In this document: piece after piece, positions 25,755 to 34,212 of the stretch
Numbering within the stretch: the first letter of the stretch is position 1
Layout: the number at the start of each line of letters is the position of its first letter
NCBI RefSeq assembly: GCF_947499295.1
Contig: NZ_CANMNP010000015.1
Location: 1 to 64,000 of the forward strand
Direction: 5' to 3'
Source: an uncultured Roseibium sp.
GTDB taxonomy: Bacteria; Pseudomonadota; Alphaproteobacteria; Rhizobiales; Stappiaceae
Length of the DNA: 64,000 nt
Notes under the pieces: generated by a model
Told to the model about the DNA's origin: nothing
Seen by the model: only the letters and a program-made list of their open reading frames with translations
The model's database searches: none
Translations under genes and position numbers: made by a program

Positions 25755-27665
25755 TCATAGGGATGGGAAGTACATGCTTGATGCAGCAAAGCGCTGCCAG
25801 TTTTTCTGTGCTGGTGACGTCCAGCCTGCCTCCGCAACAACGTAAATTCTCGGGAAGACCATGTGATTGAAAAGCGCTTTGTCGGTAAGGTGCTCGCTCC
25901 AGATGCAGGCTTGAACACCTTTCAACTGGTCCAGTTTGGCCTCATGCAGGCCTTCCGAGGGTTCATAGGCGTAAGATGCTTCGGGCGTTGAAACACCCGC
26001 CCAGCTTGCGCCAGGTTCCTTCCAGCCGGAGGCCTGAACCATGTCGAGGTAATAGTGCTGCCCGGGCGTACTGACGACGTCGTAGCCTTGGTCAATCAAC
26101 TCCTTTGTAACCTCGCGCTTTTGCCACGCCATCAGGAGGACACCGTCCGGATCGATGCCGCCGCCGTGCGATACTTCATCCCATCCGGCAAGTTTCTTGC
26201 CGTGTTTCGCGAGGATCTTGCGCACTCTTCCCATGAAATGAGCTTGCAATTCCAGTGTTCCGGAGAGGTTCTTCTCACTCATTAATCGCTGAGCTTTGGG
26301 TGATTCCAGCCAGGAGTGAACATCAACCTCGTCCCCGCCGATGTGAATGTATTTGCTTGGAAACAGGCTTGCGACTTCCGCAAATACCTTCTCAAGAAAG
26401 TCATATGTTTCGTCCATCGCTGGGTTGAGCGCGTTGTTGGGATAACCCTGGATGGAGTGATAACTGTTGTCGGGCTCGGCCTGATCGGCGAATTTGGGAT
26501 AGGTTTTCAGGACTGCAGTTGAATGACCCGGCACATCTATTTCCGGGACGATATCTATGTTGAGGTCAAGGGCGTGGGAAACGATGTCACTGATATCGTC
26601 CTGAGAATAAAAACCCTCGTAAATTTGGGACGAAAACCCGAGTTGCCCAACCTGTTGGCAACCAGGGCCGCGTTTGGCTCCGCTGCTTGTGAGTTCGGGG
26701 TAAGCCTTGATCTCAAGGCGCCAGCCTTCGTCGTCTGTCAGATGCCATTGCAGAACATTCATACGGCCCCAGGCCAGAATGTCGAGCAGGCGCAGCACTT
26801 CATGCTTCTGCCTGAAGTGACGTGAAACATCCAGATGCGTTCCTCTCCAGCCAAAGCGTGGGGAGTCAGCGATTGAGCCCCGGACAGGAAAGCGGTAGGT
26901 GTCTGGCGCGACATAAGCGCCGTAGGCAATTTGCGCCAACACAGTCAAGCCATAGTCGCGGCCCTGTTGGCCCCCATACCTGAGCAGTGCATGTTCATTC
27001 GCGAACTCGATACCATAGGCTTCGTCTGCCAGGGTTTCGTCATGCCTCAAGGCAAGACCGCAAGTTGTCGACGAAGCTGAAAATCGGAACGGATAGGGGG
27101 CCTCGGGAAAGAGGCGTTTTGAAAGGCCGTTTATTTTTCCGGCTGCCGCTTTTTCGTCAGGAGTTCCTTCAGACAAGTGGATTGCAGAAATTCTGTCCGT
27201 CCACGCCGAGACATTGATCGTTTGGGGCCAGGGCACAATATGGATCGGTAGGTCGACCACGCCGGGAGACACACTTCTGCGCTCACCGGTATCTGCGTCA
27301 TCCGGGGCATCAAGATCATTGCACAGGACCTCAACAATTTGGCCGTATATGGTGATGTAGGCCGACTTTGGTCCGTCAAGCCGGTGACGGGCCGGATTGA
27401 CGAGGCCTTGAACAGCGAATGTCCAGCTCTCTCCTGGCTCAAACTTCAGGTCAGGAGGTGGAGAGAGTTCATGAAAATTGGCAATGCGTGTTAGGTTTTG
27501 CGCATTTTCCAAAGATGCATTTCCAGCTGCACGGGTCATTGCGGAATAAGCGAGCGTGAAGGACTGTAGCGTCTTCTTGCCGGTATTGGTCAGGGCAAAT
27601 TCGAGGCGCGCGTCTGCAAGATTTTCTGAGGGACGATAGAAACAGTCGAGGACAACATCGGTCAT
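25755..27665 (-). CDS. Beta-N-acetylhexosaminidase, GH20
   Basis: A 636-residue glycoside hydrolase family 20 enzyme that removes terminal GlcNAc or GalNAc. The catalytic Asp-Glu pair is in YIHIGGDEVDVHSW near residue 350, the substrate loop in WHLTDDEGWRLEIKAYP. An N-terminal beta domain of about 140 residues (DVVLDCFYRPSEN on) precedes the GH20b and catalytic barrel domains. No signal peptide is seen from the chosen start (27665, 4 nt after the SDR stop), so it may act in the cytoplasm on imported oligosaccharides. It is co-transcribed with RpiR and an M81 peptidase. Confidence 0.9.
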   Translation of the reverse strand: MTDVVLDCFYRPSENLADARLEFALTNTGKKTLQSFTLAYSAMTRAAGNASLENAQNLTRIANFHELSPPPDLKFEPGESWTFAVQGLVNPARHRLDGPKSAYITIYGQIVEVLCNDLDAPDDADTGERRSVSPGVVDLPIHIVPWPQTINVSAWTDRISAIHLSEGTPDEKAAAGKINGLSKRLFPEAPYPFRFSASSTTCGLALRHDETLADEAYGIEFANEHALLRYGGQQGRDYGLTVLAQIAYGAYVAPDTYRFPVRGSIADSPRFGWRGTHLDVSRHFRQKHEVLRLLDILAWGRMNVLQWHLTDDEGWRLEIKAYPELTSSGAKRGPGCQQVGQLGFSSQIYEGFYSQDDISDIVSHALDLNIDIVPEIDVPGHSTAVLKTYPKFADQAEPDNSYHSIQGYPNNALNPAMDETYDFLEKVFAEVASLFPSKYIHIGGDEVDVHSWLESPKAQRLMSEKNLSGTLELQAHFMGRVRKILAKHGKKLAGWDEVSHGGGIDPDGVLLMAWQKREVTKELIDQGYDVVSTPGQHYYLDMVQASGWKEPGASWAGVSTPEASYAYEPSEGLHEAKLDQLKGVQACIWSEHLTDKALFNHMVFPRIYVVAEAGWTSPAQKNWQRFAASSMYFPSL

Positions 27666-27669
27666 GAAT

Positions 27670-28470
27670 TCAGGTTCCGTCAAAGTCGGGCGATTGTGTA
27701 AATGTTCTGGGCAGGGCGGGGGAACCAGCTGACAGGCCGCTGTCGACCGGAAGGCAGACACCGGTGATGCATCTGGCTGCCGGGCTCAACAAAAAGGCAA
27801 CAGCCTGGGCGATATCGGCCGGTTCTGGAAGAGCCTTGAATGGGTACCAGCGAAGGGCTTCTTCAAATACTTGCGGATTTTCCGACTGCCTTAATTTCCA
27901 AGCTTGCGTCTTGACCGTTCCGGGAGCAACAGCATTCGCCCTTAATCCATATTTGCCGTATTCGACGGCAAGAGCCTTTGTCGCGTGTATCAACCCTGCC
28001 TTGGCTGCGCTGTAAGCGGGGTGGCCGTAGGTTCCGAGACCATTTACCGAGGCGATGTTGACGACGCTGGCGTGCCCACAGGCAATCAGATCATCTTCAA
28101 ACATCTTGAAACAGTTGAGCGCAGCTTCCAGGTTTAGCCCTACGTCCTTTGCAAGATTTTCTCGGGTCATTTGATGGAGTGAGAGCGCGCTTGCTGCTCC
28201 AGCGTTGTTGATCAATACCTCAATGGGGCCAAGAGACCGGGCGGAAGCAGCCAATTCGCAAAGACTGTCGGCATTAGTCAGATCAAACTGAAGTGCCGTC
28301 GCCTTCAAACCTTTTTCTTGAAGAGATCCAACAACCTTCTCAAGGCTGTCCTGGTCCATGTCGACAGCAGCTATGGTGTAGGTCTCTGCCAGTTGTTCCC
28401 CAATGGCGGCACCTATGTCACCTGCGGCACCTGTTACGACGGCGACCGGTTTTGAAGTCTGTTCAGTCAC
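27670..28470 (-). CDS. Short-chain dehydrogenase/reductase
   Basis: A 266-residue Rossmann oxidoreductase with TGAAGDIGAAIG near residue 15, NNAGAAS near 90, and the YSAAKAG catalytic block near 155. The start is GTG at 28470: AAGGAGG sits 7 nt upstream, and it overlaps the rpiR stop by 8 nt. The C-terminus ITGVCLPVDSGLSAG is typical of sugar or polyol dehydrogenases. In an operon with hexosaminidase a sugar substrate is likely, but not shown. Confidence 0.85.
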   Translation of the reverse strand: MTEQTSKPVAVVTGAAGDIGAAIGEQLAETYTIAAVDMDQDSLEKVVGSLQEKGLKATALQFDLTNADSLCELAASARSLGPIEVLINNAGAASALSLHQMTRENLAKDVGLNLEAALNCFKMFEDDLIACGHASVVNIASVNGLGTYGHPAYSAAKAGLIHATKALAVEYGKYGLRANAVAPGTVKTQAWKLRQSENPQVFEEALRWYPFKALPEPADIAQAVAFLLSPAARCITGVCLPVDSGLSAGSPALPRTFTQSPDFDGT

Positions 28471-29329
28471 CCAGTGCCTCCTTGTCGTCCTGATCGCGGG
28501 TATTGGTAAGCTGATGTTTGACCCGGCGCAGGGTTTCGCGAGCTTCATCTCCGCGTCTCACTGCTATCAAAGTTGAAAGCAAATCGACGACAAACAGAAA
28601 CGCGTAACGGCTGCAACTTGGTCTTAGGATGTTTTCCCCTTCCGGCAGATCGATCCCGATTGTGATATCGGCGAGGGCTGCCACAGGACGCTCGGGCCGG
28701 GTGAGCGCAATTATCGTCGCGCCATACGTTCTGGCAGCCTCGAGCGCGCGCGCCATCTGGACATTGCGTCCCGAGACGGAAGAGGCCACGACAACATCTC
28801 CTGGCCGCAATGTTGCCGCGTGCATAAGCTGCATGGCGTGATCGGTTATGCTGACAGTGCGCAAACCAAGACGGAAAAAGCGGTTCTGTATCTCGTCCGC
28901 AACCATCGACGAAGTGCCACCAGCGCCATAGGCAGCAACGAGACCAGCGTTGCTGAGCAGGTCTGCAGCATGCTGGACCGTGTCCATGTCTAACGCAGAC
29001 CTGGTATTTGCGGCCGTTTCCTGCAGCTGAACCATAAGACTGTCGGCAATGTCTTGCGGAGCCTCGGAAGCAGCATTGGTCGCTAGATAGCGGGTGCCTG
29101 CAAAGGTGACCTGAGCAACCTGCACCTTGAAGGCCGTAAAGCTTTCACATCCAAGTCTTCGACAGAAACGGGTCACCGTTGGTGGCGACACGCCAGCGCG
29201 TTCAGCAACCTCGGTAATGCCCGCGTTGACAATGAAGTCTGCATCTTTGCGCAAGATCGCCGCCAGAACGCGTTCCGACTTTGATAAATCAGGTTCAACA
29301 CCCTGCAACACCGACAGAATGTCTCGCAT
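28463..29329 (-). CDS. RpiR/MurR family regulator (HTH plus SIS domain)
   Basis: A 288-residue regulator. The N-terminal HTH_6 domain (VAERAGVSPPTVTRFCRRLG, residues 41-60) binds DNA. The C-terminal SIS domain (AAYGAGGTSSMVADEIQNRF, VASSVSGRN) senses a phosphosugar. It lies within the RidA-GH20-M81 operon and most likely controls that operon and the divergent one. The effector is probably an amino-sugar phosphate, by analogy with MurR. Direct and inverted copies of TGAAA(A)TG in the divergent region may be its sites. Confidence 0.9.
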   Translation of the reverse strand: MRDILSVLQGVEPDLSKSERVLAAILRKDADFIVNAGITEVAERAGVSPPTVTRFCRRLGCESFTAFKVQVAQVTFAGTRYLATNAASEAPQDIADSLMVQLQETAANTRSALDMDTVQHAADLLSNAGLVAAYGAGGTSSMVADEIQNRFFRLGLRTVSITDHAMQLMHAATLRPGDVVVASSVSGRNVQMARALEAARTYGATIIALTRPERPVAALADITIGIDLPEGENILRPSCSRYAFLFVVDLLSTLIAVRRGDEARETLRRVKHQLTNTRDQDDKEALGD

Positions 29330-29335
29330 AACCGA

Positions 29336-29722
29336 TCAATCCGGTTTCTTGTAGGCGATACAGTCGATTTCAACCTTGCAGTCGACCATCATGGTCGCCT
29401 GGACGCAAGCGCGCGCAGGAGGGTGTTCGCCAAAATAGGATTTATAGACCCCGTTGAAAGACCAGAAGTCTCGAGGGTCATCTAGCCAAACGCCAACACG
29501 AACCACGTGTTCAAGTCCGTATCCAGCTTCTTCCAGAATAGCGATGACGTTCTTGATGGTCAGGTGCGTTTGTTCAACGATGCCACCGTTCACTATCTCT
29601 CCATCTTTCATTGGGACCTGTCCGGAAACATGAAGCCATCCGTCAGCTTCTACAGCGCGTGCAAAGGGAAGATTTTGACCGCCGGCTCCTGATTTGTCGG
29701 CTCCATATCGTGTGATGCTCAT
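29336..29722 (-). CDS. RidA family protein (reactive enamine/imine deaminase-like)
   Basis: A 128-residue protein of the YjgF/RidA family, with the conserved Arg in PPARACVQ near residue 105. RidA proteins hydrolyse enamine/imine intermediates released by PLP enzymes acting on serine or threonine. ATG 29722 is used because GGAG lies 6 nt upstream. First gene of the operon with RpiR and GH20, it faces a divergent operon encoding a D-threonine-aldolase-like PLP enzyme, which could make imines. Confidence 0.88.
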   Translation of the reverse strand: MSITRYGADKSGAGGQNLPFARAVEADGWLHVSGQVPMKDGEIVNGGIVEQTHLTIKNVIAILEEAGYGLEHVVRVGVWLDDPRDFWSFNGVYKSYFGEHPPARACVQATMMVDCKVEIDCIAYKKPD

Positions 29723-29733
29723 TTCAAGCTCCA

Positions 29734-29820
29734 AAATGAAAATGATTTACATAGTGGTTTGACATTGGTTTCATTTCACTCCTATATTTTTTAAAAATCA
29801 ACCGTACAAATGAAAATGGT
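29734..29820. promoter_or_regulatory. Divergent control region of the RidA and M81 operons
   Basis: A strong sigma-70-like promoter is seen on the plus strand: TTGACA (29759-29764), 18 bp, TATATT (29783-29788). Related motifs overlap and flank it: TGAAAATGATTT near 29737, TTTCATTTCA (inverted) near 29770, and TGAAAATGG at 29811. Repeats of this type fit the TGAAAT...ATTTCA-like operators of RpiR regulators. One regulator could shut both directions. Confidence 0.55.
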
Positions 29821-30331
29821 TTCCGAAATGCGGGATAAGTCTGAAAATCAAATCAATCCATTCTCGGGTCAGGATCCCGATCGTGCGGAAATCTGGGATA
29901 TGCTCGTTGATAGGGACATAACGGCATTTCTCGCCGCTGACTGGGGCCTTGTATCAAACGATTTTGAAGAAGATGCGTTTTTCGGGGTCGACGGCGGGAA
30001 GGTGGCCAACCCGGACGAATGGCAACTCGGCTTTCCCGATCTGGCGACTTACAAGAACGAATGGCTGCGTCAGGCAGAAGAGTTTTCCAAGACCGATTTT
30101 GCGGAAGACGCAAGAGCCGCGATCTTCAATGCGACTCGTCTGACAGATATCGAAATCAATGGCTCCCGGGCTATCGCTCGGAAGAAATTCGACGGTCGGA
30201 TCAAAAAGGCTGATGGCAGCGAGGATCGTTTGCTTTGGCAGACGCTTTATTATTGCGTCAAGAAGAGCGGGCGCTGGAAGATCTGCAGTTTCACCGGTTA
30301 CTTGCCAAATCCACTCGGCGCTGCAAACTGA
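29810..30331 (+). CDS. NTF2/SnoaL-like protein
   Basis: A 173-residue protein whose core looks like the NTF2/SnoaL cone fold (AADWGLVSNDFEEDAFFG near residue 45, then beta-rich RAIARKKFDGRI and GRWKICSFTGYLP). Such domains bind or isomerise small molecules; the function here is unknown. Three ATG codons (29810, 29816, 29828) compete and none has a clear ribosome binding site. The transcript start predicted from the TTGACA/TATATT promoter leaves a very short leader. The M81 gene starts 2 nt after its stop. Confidence 0.7.
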   Translation: MKMVSEMRDKSENQINPFSGQDPDRAEIWDMLVDRDITAFLAADWGLVSNDFEEDAFFGVDGGKVANPDEWQLGFPDLATYKNEWLRQAEEFSKTDFAEDARAAIFNATRLTDIEINGSRAIARKKFDGRIKKADGSEDRLLWQTLYYCVKKSGRWKICSFTGYLPNPLGAAN

Positions 30332-30333
30332 AG

Positions 30334-31857
30334 ATGACCCAGCGACGTGCTTTCACAGCTGTATTGGCAACAGAAACCAACACCTTTTCACCAATTCGCA
30401 TAGACATCGATGCATTTGAGGCGTCCTTGTTGGCGCGGCCAGGCGAGCATCCCGGCACACCAACACTGTGTTCTGCCGTAGTGACCGTGGGACGGCAATT
30501 TGCCAAGGACAATGATTGGCAACTCGTCGAGGGTACATCCGCATGGGCAGATCCGGCTGGACTGGTCTCGCGTCAGTGTTATGAGCTGCTTCGGGACGAA
30601 ATTCTTGGGCAACTGAAAAAGAGCGGTCCTTTTGATGTCATTGTCCTTGGCCTGCACGGTGCGATGGTTGCAGCAGGGTATGATGATCCGGAGGGCGATT
30701 TTCTGACAAGAGCCCGGGAGATTGTTGGGTCCACCGTGCCCATTGTTGCGACCATGGATCCGCATAGTCATCTGACGCGCAAGCGGATCACGGCGGCCGA
30801 TGCGTTGATTGCCTTCAAGGAGTTTCCTCACACCGACTTTGTTGAGAGAGCTGAAGATGCCTGGCACCTTGCCGGGGAGACAGTTGCCGGTCGCGCGCGG
30901 CCAGTCATCAGTGTCTTCGATCCCAAGATGATCGATGTGTTTCCGACAAGCAAAGAACCAATGCGCGGTTTCGTCGATGACATGATTGAGCTCGAAAGAG
31001 GAACGCCCAACATTCTTTCGCTTTCTGTTATTCATGGGTTCATGGCGGGCGACGTACCGGAAATGGGTACGAAGATCCTTGCCGTCACCAATGATGATCA
31101 CCCGTTGGGTGAACGGGTTGCAAAGGAGCTCGGAGAAAAGCTCTATGGCTTGCGTGGCAATGTCCGCAGCCCTGAACTGACCCCAAGCGAAGCATTCGAC
31201 AAAGCGGTTGGCTCTTCTGGAGGTCCGGTCACAATTGCCGATATGTGGGACAATCCGGGCGGGGGGACCGCAGGCGACTCGACGATACTTCTGACCGAGG
31301 CCCTGAAGCGCCAGCTCACCAAGACCGCATTCGGCAGCATCTGGGACCCGATTGCTGTCAAACTCTGTCATGCTGCGGGCGAGGGTGCTTCGTTGAAGCT
31401 TCGTTTCGGTGCCAAATCTGCTCCGGAAACCGGATTGCCCATAGACGCCGAAGTGGACGTCATCCGCAACGTGAAGAATGCGACGCAGGTTTTTGGTGAC
31501 AGCATTGTCCCGATCGGCGATGCCACGTGGATCAAGGTGGGTGAAATCGACGTTATCTTGAACTCAACGCGGGCCCAGTGTTTCGATACAAGTCTTTTCA
31601 CCAATTTTGGCATAGACCTTGCTGACCTCAAGATTGTGGTCGTCAAATCGACCAATCACTTTTACCGGTCCTTTGCCGAAATCAGTCAGCTCATTCTGTA
31701 CTGCTCAGCCGGGCGGCCCTATCCGAACGATCCAAGAAAGACGCCTTACAAAAAGGCACCAAGCGATATCTGGCCGATCTCGGACTATGCGTTGACGTTA
31801 GATGAAGAAGCGCAGGAAACCTTGAAAGCAACCGGCCGTTCAGGAGGCAAATCATGA
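30334..31857 (+). CDS. M81 family metallopeptidase (MlrC-like), second copy
   Basis: A 507-residue MlrC-type peptidase, distinct from the copy at 24289-25734. It has TAVLATETNTFSPI at the N-terminus, GLHGAMVAAGYDDPEGDF near residue 105, ATMDPHSHLTRK near 145, and IADMWDNPGGGTAGDSTILL near 300. The start at 30334 follows the previous stop by 2 nt. It overlaps the next gene by 4 nt. Two divergent operons each with one M81 peptidase suggests a pair of related peptide substrates. Confidence 0.85.
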   Translation: MTQRRAFTAVLATETNTFSPIRIDIDAFEASLLARPGEHPGTPTLCSAVVTVGRQFAKDNDWQLVEGTSAWADPAGLVSRQCYELLRDEILGQLKKSGPFDVIVLGLHGAMVAAGYDDPEGDFLTRAREIVGSTVPIVATMDPHSHLTRKRITAADALIAFKEFPHTDFVERAEDAWHLAGETVAGRARPVISVFDPKMIDVFPTSKEPMRGFVDDMIELERGTPNILSLSVIHGFMAGDVPEMGTKILAVTNDDHPLGERVAKELGEKLYGLRGNVRSPELTPSEAFDKAVGSSGGPVTIADMWDNPGGGTAGDSTILLTEALKRQLTKTAFGSIWDPIAVKLCHAAGEGASLKLRFGAKSAPETGLPIDAEVDVIRNVKNATQVFGDSIVPIGDATWIKVGEIDVILNSTRAQCFDTSLFTNFGIDLADLKIVVVKSTNHFYRSFAEISQLILYCSAGRPYPNDPRKTPYKKAPSDIWPISDYALTLDEEAQETLKATGRSGGKS

Positions 31858-32921
31858 GTGTCGGATACTCCATAAACGACTTGCTTACGCCAGTTGTCGT
31901 GATCGACGAGGCGGTCATGGAATCCAACATCAACGTCGCGCAACAGTATTTCAATCGGATCGGTCGAAACTTCAGGCCTCACATCAAGACCCACAAAATT
32001 CCCGCGCTTGCCTCGTTGCAGGTCGCAGCTGGAGCAAAGGGTATCAACTGCCAAAAAATCAGTGAGGCAGAGGTATTTGCTGACGCAGGTTTCACCGACA
32101 TCCTAGTCACCTTCAACATGCTCGGTGATGCGCGCCTGGATCGGCTTAAGGAGCTGAATGCCAGGGTGGACCTGCAGGTGGTTGCGGACAACGATTTTGT
32201 GGTTGATGGCCTTGCAACCCGCTTTGGCGAAAGTACCCCTTTGAAGGTTTTGGTCGAGTGCGATACCGGCTCGGGTCGAAATGGTGTCCAGACACCGGAA
32301 GAGGCAGTAGTCCTCGCCAGGCAGATTGACCAAAAAACCGGCCTTACGTTCCATGGATTGCTGACTTATCCCAAGCCGTCGAGCGAGGCTGACGTTGAAA
32401 CGTTCTTTGCAAAGACCATTGATCTCTTGAAACGTGAAGGACTTGATTGTCCCGTAGTGTCTCACGGTGGATCGCCCAGTCTTTTTGATTCAGATCTGGT
32501 CAAGTGCGCGACAGAACACAGGGCAGGCACATATATCTTCAATGATCGCTCGATGGTGCGTGCCGGTATGTGCGACTATGAGGATTGCGCCATGCATGTG
32601 ATTGCCACCGTAGTGTCCAGACCCACCGAAAACAGGGCTGTGCTCGACGCCGGTTCCAAGGCACTTACCTCCGATTTACTCGGTTTTGCCGATCATGGCC
32701 GGATGATCGGTTATCCAGAAGCTTCGATTGCGAATTTGAGCGAAGAACATGCCGTTGTCGATCTGAGCAGGTCGGAAAACAAACCGCAAGTTGGTGAGCG
32801 TGTGCGGATCATACCCAATCACACCTGTGTGGTTTCCAACCTGTTCGACAAACTGGTCTTTCACAGAGACGGAGTGGTGACGCGCATTGAGCCCGTCTCT
32901 GCTCGTGGGCAAGTCGTCTAG
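31854..32921 (+). CDS. D-threonine aldolase-like PLP enzyme (alanine racemase N-terminal fold)
   Basis: A 355-residue enzyme with an alanine-racemase-type barrel. The PLP lysine is in RPHIKTHKIPAL near residue 47. A C-terminal domain carries the metal-binding PNHTCVVSN motif near residue 320. This is the layout of D-threonine aldolase, D-serine dehydratase and D-threo-3-hydroxyaspartate dehydratase; the exact substrate cannot be told. It lies behind an M81 peptidase and opposite RidA, which suggests handling of D-amino acids released from peptides. ATGA overlap with the upstream gene indicates coupled translation. Confidence 0.85.
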   Translation: MSVGYSINDLLTPVVVIDEAVMESNINVAQQYFNRIGRNFRPHIKTHKIPALASLQVAAGAKGINCQKISEAEVFADAGFTDILVTFNMLGDARLDRLKELNARVDLQVVADNDFVVDGLATRFGESTPLKVLVECDTGSGRNGVQTPEEAVVLARQIDQKTGLTFHGLLTYPKPSSEADVETFFAKTIDLLKREGLDCPVVSHGGSPSLFDSDLVKCATEHRAGTYIFNDRSMVRAGMCDYEDCAMHVIATVVSRPTENRAVLDAGSKALTSDLLGFADHGRMIGYPEASIANLSEEHAVVDLSRSENKPQVGERVRIIPNHTCVVSNLFDKLVFHRDGVVTRIEPVSARGQVV

Positions 32922-33014
32922 GGCATTTTTCGGGAGAAAAGTTGCTCTGTCCTCCAGACGGCTTGCCCGGCAAATCCACCTAGAAAAGGGTGCAATTTGC
33001 CGGCCTTCATTGCG

Positions 33015-34142
33015 TCATATTTGCATTTTGGCAGGGTCGAGGTCGGACAAGGCGACCCTGCGTTCAAACGCAGCGCCATTTTCTTCAAATAGATGGCAGT
33101 CAGCACCGTTTAGCCCCATTGCGACGGACACGCCGACCCTGGCAGGTGCAGAGCCAGGCAATAAAGAGCAAAACGTATCTGTCGCACCGTCCACCACACT
33201 ATAAGTCACTGTGTGGATGCCGAGATGTTCGACCACATTCGGGACAACTTCGATAGTAGCGTCTGCTGCGTCCAAGGTGAGGTCTTCCGGTCTGATGCCA
33301 AGAGTGAGTGACCTTCCTGCAATGTCGCCGTTGGTCGATACGCCGGCCACTATCTCTTGCCCATTGGGCAGGGTCACTCTGGCGCCTTTTTCGTCGGCAT
33401 CTATCCCGGTCACTTTCAAGAAGTTCATTTTCGGGTTGCCGATGAAACCGGCCACGAAAAGGTTTTGCGGTTTGTGATAGAGATCAAGTGGTGTGCCGAC
33501 CTGTGAAATTACGCCATGTTCCAGAACGACGATCCGATCAGCCATTGTCATGGCTTCGACCTGATCATGCGTCACATATATCATGGTGGCATCGAGCTCA
33601 TTGTGGAGCTTTGCCAATTCCACACGCATTTCCGCCCGCAACGCTGCGTCCAGGTTGGAAAGAGGTTCGTCGAACAGGAACACCGATGGTTCCCGAACAA
33701 TAGCACGGCCGATCGCAACCCTCTGTCGCTGGCCGCCCGAGAGTTGGCCAGGACGGTGCTTTAGCCGCTCTTCCAGTTTGAGAATACGTGCGGCCTGGTG
33801 AACCTTCTGCTCGACCAGATCATTGGAAAGCTTTTCAACCCTGAGCGGAAACGCAATGTTTTCATAAACGGACATATGCGGATAAAGCGCATAGGACTGA
33901 AAAACCATGGCGATGCCGCGTTCGACCGGAGGCAGGTTGTTGACTGTCTTGCCACTAATCTCTGCGGTGCCGCCGCTGATTTCCTCCAGCCCGGCGATCA
34001 TGCGAAGCAACGTGGATTTGCCACATCCCGAAGGTCCGACGAACACAACAAATTCGCCATGACTGATGTCCAGTGAAACGCCCTTGATCACTTCCAGATT
34101 GCCGAAGGATTTGCGGACGTCATCGAGGCGTAGTTCGCCCAT
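33015..34142 (-). CDS. Sugar ABC transporter ATP-binding protein (UgpC/MsmK type)
   Basis: A 375-residue ATPase. The Walker [10 protein letters not shown], signature LSGGQRQR, Walker [12 protein letters not shown] and switch His VTHDQ are intact. A C-terminal TOBE regulatory domain from about residue 240 ([10 protein letters not shown]) marks the sugar-importing CUT1 group. It is the last gene of the operon ROK kinase-CutC-oxidoreductase-permeases-binding protein-ATPase. GAGGA precedes the ATG. Confidence 0.93.
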   Translation of the reverse strand: MGELRLDDVRKSFGNLEVIKGVSLDISHGEFVVFVGPSGCGKSTLLRMIAGLEEISGGTAEISGKTVNNLPPVERGIAMVFQSYALYPHMSVYENIAFPLRVEKLSNDLVEQKVHQAARILKLEERLKHRPGQLSGGQRQRVAIGRAIVREPSVFLFDEPLSNLDAALRAEMRVELAKLHNELDATMIYVTHDQVEAMTMADRIVVLEHGVISQVGTPLDLYHKPQNLFVAGFIGNPKMNFLKVTGIDADEKGARVTLPNGQEIVAGVSTNGDIAGRSLTLGIRPEDLTLDAADATIEVVPNVVEHLGIHTVTYSVVDGATDTFCSLLPGSAPARVGVSVAMGLNGADCHLFEENGAAFERRVALSDLDPAKMQI

Positions 34143-34167
34143 CGGAATTCCTCATATGTCTGAAAAG

Positions 34168-34197
34168 GTCCGGGCCCTCATGAAAGAGGGTCCGGAC
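34168..34197 (-). other. Intercistronic hairpin after the sugar-binding protein gene
   Basis: GTCCGGGCCCTC and GAGGGTCCGGAC pair over 12 bp (one G-U) with an ATGAAA loop, 15 nt past the binding-protein stop. No U-run follows. As after aapJ and dctP, it may protect the upstream mRNA so that the binding protein exceeds the ATPase. Confidence 0.6.
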
Positions 34198-34212
34198 GAG
34201 TTTGCGGGAGGT

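Noticed and set aside
30388-31371. 327-codon open frame on the minus strand
   Set aside because: Antisense to the second M81 peptidase, no ribosome binding site, no recognisable domain.
32967-33003. Inverted repeat CCGGCAAAT...ATTTGCCGG between convergent genes
   Set aside because: The 9-bp stem has a 19-nt loop and no T-run on either side, so it was not called as a terminator.
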